Made by a program: the position numbers and the translations under genes | Notes under the pieces: model-generated | What the model was told of the DNA's origin: nothing | Databases searched by the model: none | What the model saw: only the letters and a program-made list of their open reading frames with translations | Shown: positions 40,359 to 49,734 of the stretch, one piece after another | Position numbering within the stretch: position 1 is the stretch's first letter | How the letters are laid out: every line of letters starts with the position of its first letter | DNA from: Corynebacterium callunae DSM 20147 | GTDB taxonomy: Bacteria > Actinomycetota > Actinomycetes > Mycobacteriales > Mycobacteriaceae | Direction of reading: 5' to 3' | Assembly (NCBI RefSeq): GCF_000344785.1 | Contig: NC_020506.1 | Span: forward strand, 1,612,001-1,676,000 | DNA length: 64,000 nucleotides

Positions 40359-40380
40359 CGTCGAAAAGCGCTTTTCGACG
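40359..40380. repeat. Perfect palindrome after aspS
   Basis: A 22-base perfect palindrome with the core GTCGAAAAGCGCTTTTCGAC ends two bases from the aspS stop (40383). The same core occurs at 54499-54522. It has no loop and no T-run. Confidence 0.9.
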
Positions 40381-40382
40381 TC

Positions 40383-42179
40383 TTATTGCTCGGATTCAGC
40401 TGCCTTCTTAGGCTTCGCGTCAATTCCGGCTTCCTTACGCTGCTGCGGAGTAATCGCTGCAGGTGCGTCGGTCAGTGGATCAATTCCACCGCCGGACTTA
40501 GGGAAGGCAATGACGTCGCGGATGGATTCAAATCCACCTAGCAGAGACACAATGCGGTCCCAACCAAATGCGATTCCGCCGTGAGGAGGAGCGCCGAAGG
40601 CGAAGGCATCAAGCAAGAAGCCGAACTTTTCACGAGCTTCTTCACCGGTAATTCCCATTACTTCAAATACGCGCTCCTGAACAGCACGCTGGTGGATACG
40701 GATGGATCCACCACCAATCTCATTGCCGTTGCAGACGATGTCATAAGCATAAGCCAGAGCCTCACCTGGGTTCTTATCGAAAGTATCGAGGAACTCAGGC
40801 TTTGGAGAGGTGAATGCATGGTGCACTGCGGTCCACTTGGAGTGGCCCAACGCAACATCGCCGGAGGCAGTTGCATCTGCAGCAGGCTCGAACATTGGAG
40901 CATCAACGACCCAGGTGAAAGCCCAGTCGCCTTCCTTGATCAGGTCCAGCTTCTTAGCGATCTCGCCACGAGCTGCACCCAAAAGCGCACGGGAAGACTT
41001 GGTCTCACCAGCAGCGAAGAAGATGCAGTCGCCTGGCTTAGCGCCAACGTGCGCAGCAATGCCAGCGCGCTCTTCTTCGGTGATGTTCTTAGCAACTGGT
41101 CCGGACAGCTCGCCGTCTTCGCCAACAAGAATATATGCCAGGCCCTTAGCGCCGCGCTGCTTTGCCCATTCCTGCCAAGCATCCAGCTGGCGACGTGGCT
41201 GGGAAGCACCACCCTCCATGACAACTGCGCCAACATACTCATTCTTGAACACACGGAAAGAGGTGTCCTTGAAGAAGTCAGTGCACTCGGTGATCTCAAT
41301 ATCAAAGCGCAGGTCTGGCTTATCAGAGCCGAAACGGCGCATCGCATCTGCGTAGGTGATACGTGGGATGGGAGTCTTGATCTCATAGCCGATCAGCTTC
41401 CACACTGCAGAGATGACTTCTTCAGCCAGAGCGATAACATCATCCTGGTCAACGAAGGACATTTCCACATCCAGCTGAGTGAACTCAGGCTGGCGGTCTG
41501 CACGGAAATCCTCATCGCGGTAACAACGAGCGATCTGGTAGTAACGCTCCATGCCTGCAACCTGCAGCAACTGCTTAAAAAGCTGTGGAGACTGTGGCAA
41601 AGCGTAGAAGGTACCTGGACGCAAACGAGCGGGCACCAAGAAGTCACGTGCACCTTCTGGGGTCGAGCGAGTCAAGGTTGGGGTCTCGATTTCGGTGAAA
41701 TCGTGGCTATCCAAGACAGTACGAGCTGCCTTGTTAGCTGCAGAACGCAAACGCAGAGCGTTGGCTTGCACTGGACGACGCAGATCCAGGTAGCGGTACT
41801 TTAGGCGAGTCTCTTCGCCGACCTCACCAGCAGAGGAAGAATCCTCAATCTGGAATGGCAGTGGAGCAGATTCGTTGAGGACCTCAAAGTCGGTAACGCT
41901 AACTTCAATATCACCGGAAGCGAGGTTAGGGTTCTGGGAACCTTCAGGACGCTCTTCGACAACGCCGGTAACCTTGAGAACAAACTCGCTGCGCAGTGCG
42001 TGTGCACGCTCAGCAACGTCCTCATTGCGGAAAACTACCTGGGCGATTCCGGTGCGGTCACGAAGATCGATGAAGATCACGCCACCGTGGTCACGGCGAC
42101 GGTTAACCCAGCCAGTCAGGGTTACTGACTGGCCTGCGTTTTCTTTACGAAGCTCGCCAGAGAGATGAGTGCGCAGCAC
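40383..42179 (-). CDS. aspS: Aspartyl-tRNA synthetase
   Basis: Charges tRNA-Asp; actinobacterial versions may also serve tRNA-Asn. 598 residues: N-terminal OB-fold ([22 protein letters not shown]), class II catalytic core with [18 protein letters not shown] near residue 218, an inserted GAD domain (about residues 290-420) and the motif 3 region [20 protein letters not shown] near residue 540. The C-terminal tail is Lys/Glu-rich. It is followed by a palindrome and a hairpin, then the APH-fold gene. Confidence 0.97.
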   Translation of the reverse strand: MLRTHLSGELRKENAGQSVTLTGWVNRRRDHGGVIFIDLRDRTGIAQVVFRNEDVAERAHALRSEFVLKVTGVVEERPEGSQNPNLASGDIEVSVTDFEVLNESAPLPFQIEDSSSAGEVGEETRLKYRYLDLRRPVQANALRLRSAANKAARTVLDSHDFTEIETPTLTRSTPEGARDFLVPARLRPGTFYALPQSPQLFKQLLQVAGMERYYQIARCYRDEDFRADRQPEFTQLDVEMSFVDQDDVIALAEEVISAVWKLIGYEIKTPIPRITYADAMRRFGSDKPDLRFDIEITECTDFFKDTSFRVFKNEYVGAVVMEGGASQPRRQLDAWQEWAKQRGAKGLAYILVGEDGELSGPVAKNITEEERAGIAAHVGAKPGDCIFFAAGETKSSRALLGAARGEIAKKLDLIKEGDWAFTWVVDAPMFEPAADATASGDVALGHSKWTAVHHAFTSPKPEFLDTFDKNPGEALAYAYDIVCNGNEIGGGSIRIHQRAVQERVFEVMGITGEEAREKFGFLLDAFAFGAPPHGGIAFGWDRIVSLLGGFESIRDVIAFPKSGGGIDPLTDAPAAITPQQRKEAGIDAKPKKAAESEQ

Positions 42180-42240
42180 GTTGTTGGAAGTCCTTCCACT
42201 TGAGAATGTCAGTCGATGGTTTCTGATTCAGGCCCGGGCC

Positions 42241-42284
42241 GATCCATAGATCACCCACAGATTATCCACGGATCACCCAAGGAT
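42241..42284. repeat. Four tandem 11-base units upstream of aspS
   Basis: GATCCATAGAT, CACCCACAGAT, TATCCACGGAT and CACCCAAGGAT are adjacent; positions 2, 4-6 and 9-11 agree in all four. They lie 62 bases upstream of aspS in the 302-base divergent gap to the metallopeptidase gene. The remainder of the gap is GC-rich and shows no gene. Confidence 0.75.
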
Positions 42285-42481
42285 TTCTCCCGGGCGCACG
42301 CGACAAAAGGCATGCAAACTGCCCAGAAACAGGCAACACTGGCATTGTACCCGCCCGCGCCCGCCCCTAGAACTATTAGGACAACTAAAAGAACCCGCAG
42401 CTGTGGCCAAAATGTATAAGCTCTACCAATTTGTTATGCTCAATCCCCGCTATTCCCTGTTTATTGTGTAATGATTTCCTC

Positions 42482-43369
42482 ATGACTTTTCGTGACGATG
42501 TAACCCGTTCCGGCGGAAATGCCCGCAAAGGTGGCGGCGGTAAAGGTATGGCCATGGGCGGCGGCATCGGTGGCCTATTGCTGGTAGGCCTCTTCATCCT
42601 GCTCGGTGGCGACCCCGGCCAGGTGGATGACCTGCTCGGCGGCAGCACGGATCAAAGCCAAGTTGAATCCGCTCCAGGCTCTGGCTTTACAGAATGCAAA
42701 ACCGGAGCAGATGCCAATGCCAATGATGACTGTCGCCTCTATTACACCTCATTCTCAGTTAATGAGACCTGGGCGTCTATCCTGCCCGCCCAGGCAAATA
42801 TTCAGTACGTCGAACCTACGTTGACCATTTTTGAAGGTGGCACAAACACTGGTTGTGGCGCTGCATCATCCGCAACTGGACCTTTCTACTGCCCAAGCGA
42901 TCAAAATGCCTATTTTGACACCAGCTTCTTCCAGCAGATGGAACAATTCGGTGGCGAAAACGCTCCGCTTGCACAGATGTACATCGTGGCTCATGAGTAT
43001 GGCCACCACATCCAAAACCTCGAAGGCACTCTGGGTCTGTCTGACTACAACAACCCCGGCGAGGATTCCAATGCGGTGAAGATTGAGCTGCAGGCTGACT
43101 GCTACGCCGGCGTGTGGGCAAGCTACGCCGACAAGGGCGAAAACGCCATGCTCGAGCCGATTAGTGATGCACAACTCGATGACGCTCTCACCACAGCGGC
43201 TGCCGTGGGCGATGACAATATCCAGAAGCAATCCGGTGGAGAGGTCAACCCTGAAAGCTGGACTCACGGTTCTTCTGAACAGCGCAAGGCATCCTTCTTG
43301 GACGGCTATAACACTGGCCAGATGAGTTCCTGCGATTACCTTGGCCGCAACGCCTACCAAAACAGCTAA
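42482..43369 (+). CDS. Neutral zinc metallopeptidase, YpfJ-like (M103-type)
   Basis: About 295 residues with a short N-terminal cytoplasmic part rich in Gly/Lys, one transmembrane helix (MGGGIGGLLLVGLFILLGG, about residues 21-43) and an extracytoplasmic peptidase domain. The zinc site is VAHEYGHHIQNLEG near residue 178, with a third ligand candidate in ELQADCYAGVWA near residue 205. The ATG at 42482 is chosen because MTFRDDVTRSGG is the usual start of these proteins; no ribosome-binding site is seen. Divergent from aspS. Confidence 0.85.
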   Translation: MTFRDDVTRSGGNARKGGGGKGMAMGGGIGGLLLVGLFILLGGDPGQVDDLLGGSTDQSQVESAPGSGFTECKTGADANANDDCRLYYTSFSVNETWASILPAQANIQYVEPTLTIFEGGTNTGCGAASSATGPFYCPSDQNAYFDTSFFQQMEQFGGENAPLAQMYIVAHEYGHHIQNLEGTLGLSDYNNPGEDSNAVKIELQADCYAGVWASYADKGENAMLEPISDAQLDDALTTAAAVGDDNIQKQSGGEVNPESWTHGSSEQRKASFLDGYNTGQMSSCDYLGRNAYQNS

Positions 43370-43420
43370 GACGCTTTTTGACGAACCCCCGCCCCAACAA
43401 TTTAGGTGAATAATGGGCTT

Positions 43421-44383
43421 ATGACCTATGAAGCACTCATTGTTGGCGGCGGGCAATCTGGTTTAGCGACGGCCTACTATCTTTTAAGAGCTGGCGTAGA
43501 CACCCTGGTTCTTGATGATCAGCCCGAACCCGGTGGTGCTTGGCTGCATGTATGGCCTTCAATAACTCTCTTTTCCACCGCGGAGTTTTCAAACCTTCCA
43601 GGCTGGCCCATGCCAGCCTTTGATGGCTTCCCCAACTCTGAGCACGTGGTTAATTACCTCACTGCCTATGAAATGCGCTATTCCATTCCTGTGGAAAGGC
43701 CTGTTCGAGTAACCAAAGTTAGCCAGGATGGTCAAGCTTTTAGAGTTGACTCCCCCACCAAAAGCTACAGCGCACAACATGTTATTGGCGCCACCGGAAC
43801 CTGGTCTGCACCTTTTATCCCAAGCTTCCCCGGCACTTTCACAGGCACCCAATGGCATGCCTCCACTTACCGTGGCATCGCAGAATTTCGTGGCTCCTCA
43901 GTTGCCGTGGTGGGCGCCGCAAACTCCGCTGCCCAAATCGCTGCTGAGCTAAGCTCCGTTGCTGATGTCACCTGGTATACCCGCCATGAACCTCGTTGGA
44001 TGCCCGATGATATTGATGGCCGAGAGCTTTTTAGACGCAACCGCTTACGCGCTCTCGCCATTCAGCGAGGCGAGGAAGATCCCGGTGCAGACTCCAACTT
44101 GGGCGATATTGTCATGCTGCCCGAGGTCTTAAAAGCTCGCGATTCCGGCCGACTTAAAGCAACCCCGCTTTTTAAATCCCTCAATGAAGTCCACACTGAT
44201 CACCTCATTTGGTGCACTGGTTTTAGGCCAGCTCTTAAACCTTTTAGAGGCACTGAAGGCATCCACTACGTGGGTTATGGAGACTGGGTTGGGCCAGGCG
44301 CTGCCACCATCACCGGTGTTGGTCCTTATGCCAAAAGAGCGGCTGCAGCAATTGCCGCAACTGTGGGAAAACGGGTTAAGTAA
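43421..44383 (+). CDS. FAD-dependent monooxygenase-like oxidoreductase (CzcO/flavin monooxygenase type)
   Basis: About 320 residues. The FAD Rossmann motif is ALIVGGGQSGLATAYYLLRAG at the N-terminus; a second dinucleotide motif VVGAANSAAQIAAEL for NADPH lies near residue 160, and WCTGFRPAL, the C-terminal motif of flavoprotein monooxygenases, near residue 263. Substrate unknown. I chose ATG at 43421 over the GTG at 43406 because the FAD motif then begins at the usual distance. The 3' end overlaps the convergent helicase gene by eight bases. Confidence 0.82.
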   Translation: MTYEALIVGGGQSGLATAYYLLRAGVDTLVLDDQPEPGGAWLHVWPSITLFSTAEFSNLPGWPMPAFDGFPNSEHVVNYLTAYEMRYSIPVERPVRVTKVSQDGQAFRVDSPTKSYSAQHVIGATGTWSAPFIPSFPGTFTGTQWHASTYRGIAEFRGSSVAVVGAANSAAQIAAELSSVADVTWYTRHEPRWMPDDIDGRELFRRNRLRALAIQRGEEDPGADSNLGDIVMLPEVLKARDSGRLKATPLFKSLNEVHTDHLIWCTGFRPALKPFRGTEGIHYVGYGDWVGPGAATITGVGPYAKRAAAAIAATVGKRVK

Positions 44384-47018
44384 TGCCCAATCGCGCCCGC
44401 TCTGCGTCGATAATGCTGGCTGCCAATTGAGACTCGGTAATATCCACGGCATCGGGTACCTCGGCGGATTCTGAGAGTCGGGCATAAACGTCAAAGATTT
44501 CCTTTTTGCCAGCCAAGATCTCCAGCATTCTTTCATCGGCGGTTTCATCACCAATTAGGCGGTGTACCTGCACAGTCGCTGTTTGTCCCATGCGGTGCAC
44601 ACGAGCCACGGCCTGCTGTTCGATCGTGGGCTTAACCTGGGGTTCGCAAATAATGCACAAGGAAGCTGCTTGAATATTCAGCCCCACTCCACCGGCACTA
44701 ATCTGCGCAATCAAAGCTGAACCCGCTGGAGCCTGGCTCAGTTCGTCGACAAGCTCTTGTCTTTTTAGGGCCGGCACCTCCCCAGAAATGCGGCCGACCA
44801 CCCGGGCCCCGAGGTGTTTTTCCAGCTCGTCGAGGACATCGAGGAAGAAGGTGAAAATGAGCGCCTTGCGGCCGTGTTCTTCTGCCTCCTCTAGCAGTTC
44901 TTGGATGCGTGCCATTTTGGCGGATACGCCCTGTTCTGGTGGGCTAATCATGGCGACTCGGCGCATACCCATCCAATTTCCGGCGGCAACTTCTGCTTCA
45001 TAAGCGGCGCGATCGGCTGGGGTTAGTTCAATCCAGTCGATTGAATCGGTGCGCTCTGGAAGTTCGTCAAGGACATCAGCTTGATTACGGCGCAAATAGG
45101 CTGGCGCAATGCGTCGCCTAAAATCCTCCGCACCCATGGTGGACATACCAGGCACGATGAGATCTGGCTGGATGTAATTGATGAGGTTAATAAACTCACC
45201 CACCCGATTCTCCAAGGGAGTGCCTGTCATCAAAAGCGCATATTCAGCATCCTTAACCAACTGAGCCAGCGCTTGGCTGCGTTTGGTGGCGGGATTCTTT
45301 ATCAAATGCGCTTCATCAGCAATGATCAATCCCGGCGCGGGAATGTCCATGCTGCGGGCACCATCGTAGGTGCAGACCATAATTCCATTGCTTTTGCTCC
45401 AGGCACTAAGCGCCTCAGTTTTGGCATCACCATGGGCTACAAATACCGGCAAGTCACTAAAGCGGCGACATTCGCGCACCCAGTTAACAATCACAGAGGC
45501 CGGGACCACGACCAAAACTCGGAAATCATTTTTGGTGGCTACAAGGTGTGCCGCCACAGAAATTGCCTGCACCGTTTTACCCAGGCCCATGTCATCGCCA
45601 ATTAAGACCTTTTCACGGACGAGGGCGAAACGTGCGCCATAAGACTGGTATCCACGCAGATGTAGATCTTTGATGTGGGTGGTATCCAATTTAAGCTCAC
45701 GGATACGTTTGAGGGTATCCGCATCCAGCAGTTCCTCATCTGCCTCAAAATCGCGGCCCAAGAGGTTGGACAACAGAGCCTGGTAGTGCGCTGGGCGGGC
45801 GAGGTAGTCTTCCCACACGTCGGCAGCAGGTTCTGTGATGGATTGAGGATAGAAGAGATTGGGATTGGCATTGACCCAGTCCAGATCGGAACTAAATTGT
45901 TCCCAGATCCGAACTCCGCGGTCTGCTCCGCTGCCCACCACAATATAAGGCTGCGCGCTAGGAGTGATGTTTTGAACATAGTCAATAACCCGTGCCCGGC
46001 GCGCGCGTTCGTCTGGGCTTAGTGTTTCTGCCTGGCCAAATTTGCTCAAAATCTTGATGAGCTCCATGGCTGGAGGGGAAGGTTCGGTGCCGATAAAGGT
46101 GGTTTGCCTATTTAGTGCTTCGGTCTCCAGGGTTTGGGCTGCCGCTTTCATTCTTTGGGCAGTCTGTTCACCGATTCCAGAGACGGTGGTAAGCAAGGAA
46201 ACATCGGCGCGCAGCACATCGGCCACGGTGGAAACCCGGATAGAATCTAAGGAACCAAAGCGCAATCGGTGGTCAGTTGCGGTGCGTAGCGCATCAACGG
46301 GCAGTTCTGCCATCAGGATCTGCACTCGACGCCTATTAAGTTCCTCGAGGCAGCGTTTGGCCTCGCCGTATAAGCGGAATTCTGAATTGGGATCTTGGGC
46401 ATAGCGTTGGACTACCCGGCGCGCCTGCACAAGTGATTGTCCATCCCATTGTTGGAAGGCTGGATCAGATAACCCAAGGCTGGTGGCAAGAGCAGCGCGT
46501 GCGGATTCAAGATAGTGCTCGCCTAGTCCATGGACTCCGGGGAAAAGTTCCACGCCTTTTTGTTGGCGCTCACGCGCAAGGTCCGCCACTTCTAAAAGGC
46601 GTCCTACTTCCCTGCCAACTGGATCAGTTTCATCTAGTTTGACCATGAGGTCAAAGGCAGCCTGGTCACCAGCTTGAACCGCGGAAGGGCTAAAGAGCCT
46701 TTTAAGAAGTCCTCCTTGGCCAGCGCGTACCTGCTGTTGCAAACCAGGGATAACGGCAACTGATGCCACATAGGAGCTGAGTTTTTCCGGCGCTCCCAAG
46801 CCATCCAAAAAGAGTTGGATATAAAAATTTACCGGCCAGTTCACTGCTGTTGGCGCAAAAAGGTGCACAGCGGATTCCACATCACCAAAGGTGGTGGGGC
46901 TTTGCACACTGACTTGCCCCTGCGTCTGTAAAAGACGATGTAGCTGAGAGGCTGACTGTGCAGTGTTTAAAGCCTGCTGTGCACGACCAAGCAGGTTAGA
47001 AATCTGGGCGGTGTCCAT
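44376..47018 (-). CDS. SNF2-family DNA translocase/helicase
   Basis: 880 residues. A helix-hairpin-helix (SLLTTVSGIGEQTAQRMK) near residues 278-295 precedes the SNF2 ATPase core: Walker A DDMGLGKTVQAISVA near residue 476, DEAH box IIADEAHLIKNPATKRS near residue 568, and motif VI QQAVARVHRMGQTATVQV near residue 825. The N-terminal 250 residues resemble no domain I recognise. Such proteins remodel protein-DNA complexes or assist repair or restriction, but no methylase or nuclease neighbours it. It is downstream of no operon partner on its strand and converges with the flavoprotein gene. Confidence 0.88.
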   Translation of the reverse strand: MDTAQISNLLGRAQQALNTAQSASQLHRLLQTQGQVSVQSPTTFGDVESAVHLFAPTAVNWPVNFYIQLFLDGLGAPEKLSSYVASVAVIPGLQQQVRAGQGGLLKRLFSPSAVQAGDQAAFDLMVKLDETDPVGREVGRLLEVADLARERQQKGVELFPGVHGLGEHYLESARAALATSLGLSDPAFQQWDGQSLVQARRVVQRYAQDPNSEFRLYGEAKRCLEELNRRRVQILMAELPVDALRTATDHRLRFGSLDSIRVSTVADVLRADVSLLTTVSGIGEQTAQRMKAAAQTLETEALNRQTTFIGTEPSPPAMELIKILSKFGQAETLSPDERARRARVIDYVQNITPSAQPYIVVGSGADRGVRIWEQFSSDLDWVNANPNLFYPQSITEPAADVWEDYLARPAHYQALLSNLLGRDFEADEELLDADTLKRIRELKLDTTHIKDLHLRGYQSYGARFALVREKVLIGDDMGLGKTVQAISVAAHLVATKNDFRVLVVVPASVIVNWVRECRRFSDLPVFVAHGDAKTEALSAWSKSNGIMVCTYDGARSMDIPAPGLIIADEAHLIKNPATKRSQALAQLVKDAEYALLMTGTPLENRVGEFINLINYIQPDLIVPGMSTMGAEDFRRRIAPAYLRRNQADVLDELPERTDSIDWIELTPADRAAYEAEVAAGNWMGMRRVAMISPPEQGVSAKMARIQELLEEAEEHGRKALIFTFFLDVLDELEKHLGARVVGRISGEVPALKRQELVDELSQAPAGSALIAQISAGGVGLNIQAASLCIICEPQVKPTIEQQAVARVHRMGQTATVQVHRLIGDETADERMLEILAGKKEIFDVYARLSESAEVPDAVDITESQLAASIIDAERARLGIT

Positions 47019-47056
47019 GGCGTCGATTCTGCCATGTCCACCGCCCAGGTTTGCGT

Positions 47057-47089
47057 AATACCTAGGGAATACCTAGGGAATACCTAGAT
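47057..47089. repeat. Three tandem 11-base units overlapping the YhgE stop
   Basis: AATACCTAGGG, AATACCTAGGG and AATACCTAGAT are adjacent between the SNF2 start and the YhgE/Pip gene; the stop codon of the latter (TAG on the minus strand, 47084-47086) falls inside the third unit. Confidence 0.92.
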
Positions 47090-48943
47090 TTTCAGCTCTG
47101 GGTGATAATCCTTCATGCGAACCACCTTGTTCACGCGGTTGGCGATGGTGGAGATAATTAGCATCAAAGCCCAAATCAATGCCAAAACCCAAATTGCTTG
47201 CAGGAAGCGGGGATCGTCATTAGGGGTTTCATTGAAGATCATTTGGCGGATGAGGTTGACCGCATATGTGATGGGGTCATAGGTATGGAACCATTGGAAG
47301 AACTTTGCCTGAGTTTCCACGGGATATAGGCCACCAGATGCTACTAGCTGGAAAGACATCATCACGATGGAAAGCACACGCCCCACTGGTGCACCGCCCA
47401 CGTTATTAAACATATGGGTGATGGAGATGAAGATCCAGGAGATAACCACCATGGCAATCCAGAGCCCGAGTGGGTGTGCTGGATTGAGGTCTAGCAGGTA
47501 GTTAAGAACTACCCACATGAGAGTTGCTTGTCCAAGTCCGAGCACCATTGCTGGCAGGTAGGTTGCCAAGGTGGCACGGAATCCACCGAGGCGGGAATCG
47601 ATAGCGCGACGGCTATGTGGTCGCAGGATCATCCAGGATACTGTCGCTCCCATAAAGAGACCCACGCACATAAAGAATGGTGCCAGGCCAATGCCAAATA
47701 GTGGCAGAGTGTCACCTTGGTGCTCAGTTCCAACAGGGGTAGCAATAGTGGTTTCTGCTCCATCGGCGAAGGTTGGAAGTTTTTCCGCACCATCGCTGAT
47801 TTTTAGGGCCAGCTCATTAGAGCCTTCATCGAGCTGCACGGTGCCATCACGGAGTGCTGTTGCACCGACAACAAGTTGTTCAGATCCGGCTGCTAGTTGG
47901 CTAGTGCCATCGGCAAGGGTGCGGGCACCTACGCTGAGCTGGCTGGAGCCATCTTTAAGTTGCTGCAGGCCGGAAGCAAGAGTCTGGGAGGCTGTTGCTG
48001 CATTATCAATGCCGGAGCGATAAGTGCTGGAAGGGTCTGAAAGCTGGGAAGCAATCGTGGCTGCTCCATCACGCAAGGTAATCAATTGGGTATTGATATC
48101 TGGTGCGAGAGCAGTCAGGGGTGCTACCTGGTCAACCAATTGGCTAACACCATCGGAAACTTGCGTGGCACCATTTCCCAATTCCTCGGTGCCGGCTTCT
48201 AGCTGGCTCATGCCATTAGCTAGGGTCTGGCTACCTGTAGCCGCCTCGCCGATCTTGCTATCGAGCTGGCTGACGCCGTCGGCAAGCGTTTGGGCTCCCT
48301 CGTTGGCCTGGTTGATGCCGTCATTGAGGGTGACTGCGCCGTCGGCAAGAGCAATGGCGCCATCATTGGCGGTGTTCATACCTTCGCTGAGCTGGGTGGC
48401 ACCGTCGGCTGCCTGGGTCATGCCTTCATCGATGGTGGAAAATCCCACGAGCATATTGTCCACAATGCGCGCGCCGAACTCATTGTCCATGCTGTTGACA
48501 ACGGTATTTACTACCTGGTTACCAAGCATGGAAGCAATAAAGCCATTGCTATTATCAAAAACAGCATTAACCGTGGCAGGTTGCGGGTTATCCGTTGCCA
48601 CGCTGGCAATAGAATCGCTGAAGTTTTCCGGAATTTCGATACCAAAATAGTAGGTGCCATCATTGATGCCTGTGCGCGCTTCTTCGGCGCTGACTTCAAT
48701 AAAGTTAATACTGTCCTGGTTGAGTAGGGTTTCAACTACCTGCGAGCCTGCATCAAGCTCACCCTTATCTTCATTGACCACTGCGACCGGCAACTTGGAG
48801 AGTCCGCCGATGGGGTCATAATATGCCCACACAAAAACGCCGCCAAAGAGCAGTGGCATCAACATGACCACCAAAAAGCCCAGGGGTGGCAGTTTTCCGC
48901 GGCCAAATCTTTTTAGTTCAGAACCAAAGTGAATGAGCGCCAT
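47084..48943 (-). CDS. YhgE/Pip-family ABC-2-type membrane protein
   Basis: 619 residues. One N-terminal transmembrane helix (LPPLGFLVVMLMPLLFGGVFVWAYY broken over residues 18-42), a large extracytoplasmic domain, and about five C-terminal helices with the ABC-2 membrane domain (TVSWMILRPHSRRAID, MSFQLVASGGLYPVET). The central region is a regular Gly/Leu/Asp-rich repeat of about 7-11 residues (ADGAVTLNDGINQANEGAQ) that should form a long coiled or rod-like structure. Family members act in phage infection or drug/lipid export; this one is coupled (TAATG) to a degenerate ABC ATPase. Confidence 0.87.
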   Translation of the reverse strand: MALIHFGSELKRFGRGKLPPLGFLVVMLMPLLFGGVFVWAYYDPIGGLSKLPVAVVNEDKGELDAGSQVVETLLNQDSINFIEVSAEEARTGINDGTYYFGIEIPENFSDSIASVATDNPQPATVNAVFDNSNGFIASMLGNQVVNTVVNSMDNEFGARIVDNMLVGFSTIDEGMTQAADGATQLSEGMNTANDGAIALADGAVTLNDGINQANEGAQTLADGVSQLDSKIGEAATGSQTLANGMSQLEAGTEELGNGATQVSDGVSQLVDQVAPLTALAPDINTQLITLRDGAATIASQLSDPSSTYRSGIDNAATASQTLASGLQQLKDGSSQLSVGARTLADGTSQLAAGSEQLVVGATALRDGTVQLDEGSNELALKISDGAEKLPTFADGAETTIATPVGTEHQGDTLPLFGIGLAPFFMCVGLFMGATVSWMILRPHSRRAIDSRLGGFRATLATYLPAMVLGLGQATLMWVVLNYLLDLNPAHPLGLWIAMVVISWIFISITHMFNNVGGAPVGRVLSIVMMSFQLVASGGLYPVETQAKFFQWFHTYDPITYAVNLIRQMIFNETPNDDPRFLQAIWVLALIWALMLIISTIANRVNKVVRMKDYHPELKI

Positions 48944-49620
48944 TAGTTGGCCTCCTTGATGGACCTAGTTGATGCAGCGGAGTCGGTGATCGGCAGGTAG
49001 AAATCGGCGATGTCGTCAAAATCTGGGTTTGGCGAAACCACAACTACAGGCACACTTTCTGAAAGTTCTTTGAGGCTTTCCAAAATCTCGGCCCGCAAAG
49101 TCATGCTGCGTACCTGGTCAGGATCGTCCACAATCAAGGCTGCGGCCTGTGGTCGCGCCACCAAGCTCAGAGCAACGCGCAGCTTAAAACGCTCAACCAC
49201 GCTCAACTCGCCCACCGCTTGGCTCGGATCAAGGTTTAAAGAAAGGTGCTTTGCGACGCTTACCCACTGCTCGTAGGTGTCAATGTTTCTGGGTGTGGGA
49301 CGGTACCAGGGGCTGGCCCACGCGATTTGCTCGCGCACTACGGTGCGCACATTTACCAGACGTTCCAGGGAGTCAATCTCGGAGACTCCCGCGAGCGCAA
49401 TATTTTTTGCAAGGGTGGATGTTTTTGCCGGCTGGCCAGCGAGTTCAATGCTTCCGGCTTTTGCCTTCATGCGTCCACTCAAAACCATGGAAAAGGAGCT
49501 GGCGTGGGATTCACGGCCAGTTTCTAGCAGAGTCAGCCCGCGGGCTGCTGGAATCTCAACATCGGCGAAGTCGGTATCGCGGATGGTGATTCCAAATGTT
49601 GTCAAAATTGGAGTGTTCAT
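48943..49620 (-). CDS. Degenerate ABC ATPase-like protein paired with YhgE/Pip
   Basis: 225 residues with the outline of an ABC ATPase but with all key residues altered. The Walker A site is ETGRESHASS (about residue 33) without the GK[ST]; the LSGGQ signature is LSVVE (139-143); Walker B is ALIVDDP with Asp for Glu; and the switch His is replaced in VVVSPNPDFDD. It probably does not hydrolyse ATP. Its stop overlaps the YhgE/Pip start (TAATG), so both are made in fixed ratio. A TetR regulator is divergent, 114 bases away. A structural partner of the membrane protein is inferred. Confidence 0.72.
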   Translation of the reverse strand: MNTPILTTFGITIRDTDFADVEIPAARGLTLLETGRESHASSFSMVLSGRMKAKAGSIELAGQPAKTSTLAKNIALAGVSEIDSLERLVNVRTVVREQIAWASPWYRPTPRNIDTYEQWVSVAKHLSLNLDPSQAVGELSVVERFKLRVALSLVARPQAAALIVDDPDQVRSMTLRAEILESLKELSESVPVVVVSPNPDFDDIADFYLPITDSAASTRSIKEAN

Positions 49621-49633
49621 TTGTCTTCTTCCC

Positions 49634-49658
49634 TAAGTGGAGGGAACACTATCACTTA
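49634..49658. promoter_or_regulatory. Candidate TetR operator
   Basis: TAAGTG (49634-49639) and CACTTA (49653-49658) are inverted with a 13-base spacer in the divergent gap between the degenerate ABC gene and the TetR gene. Position fits autoregulation and control of the ABC/YhgE pair. Evidence is the symmetry only. Confidence 0.4.
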
Positions 49659-49734
49659 ATGCTGTAATATCATACGGACTAACCAACCCCCGCTGTCAAC
49701 CTGACATCGAAGTACCTGGAGGAGGCCCCAGTTT

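Noticed and set aside
40581-41804. 407-codon open frame on the plus strand
   Set aside because: Antisense to aspS, no recognisable protein features.
42262-42273. DnaA-box-like TTATCCACG
   Set aside because: One mismatch to TTATCCACA and isolated; better explained as one unit of the 11-base tandem array. No origin genes nearby.
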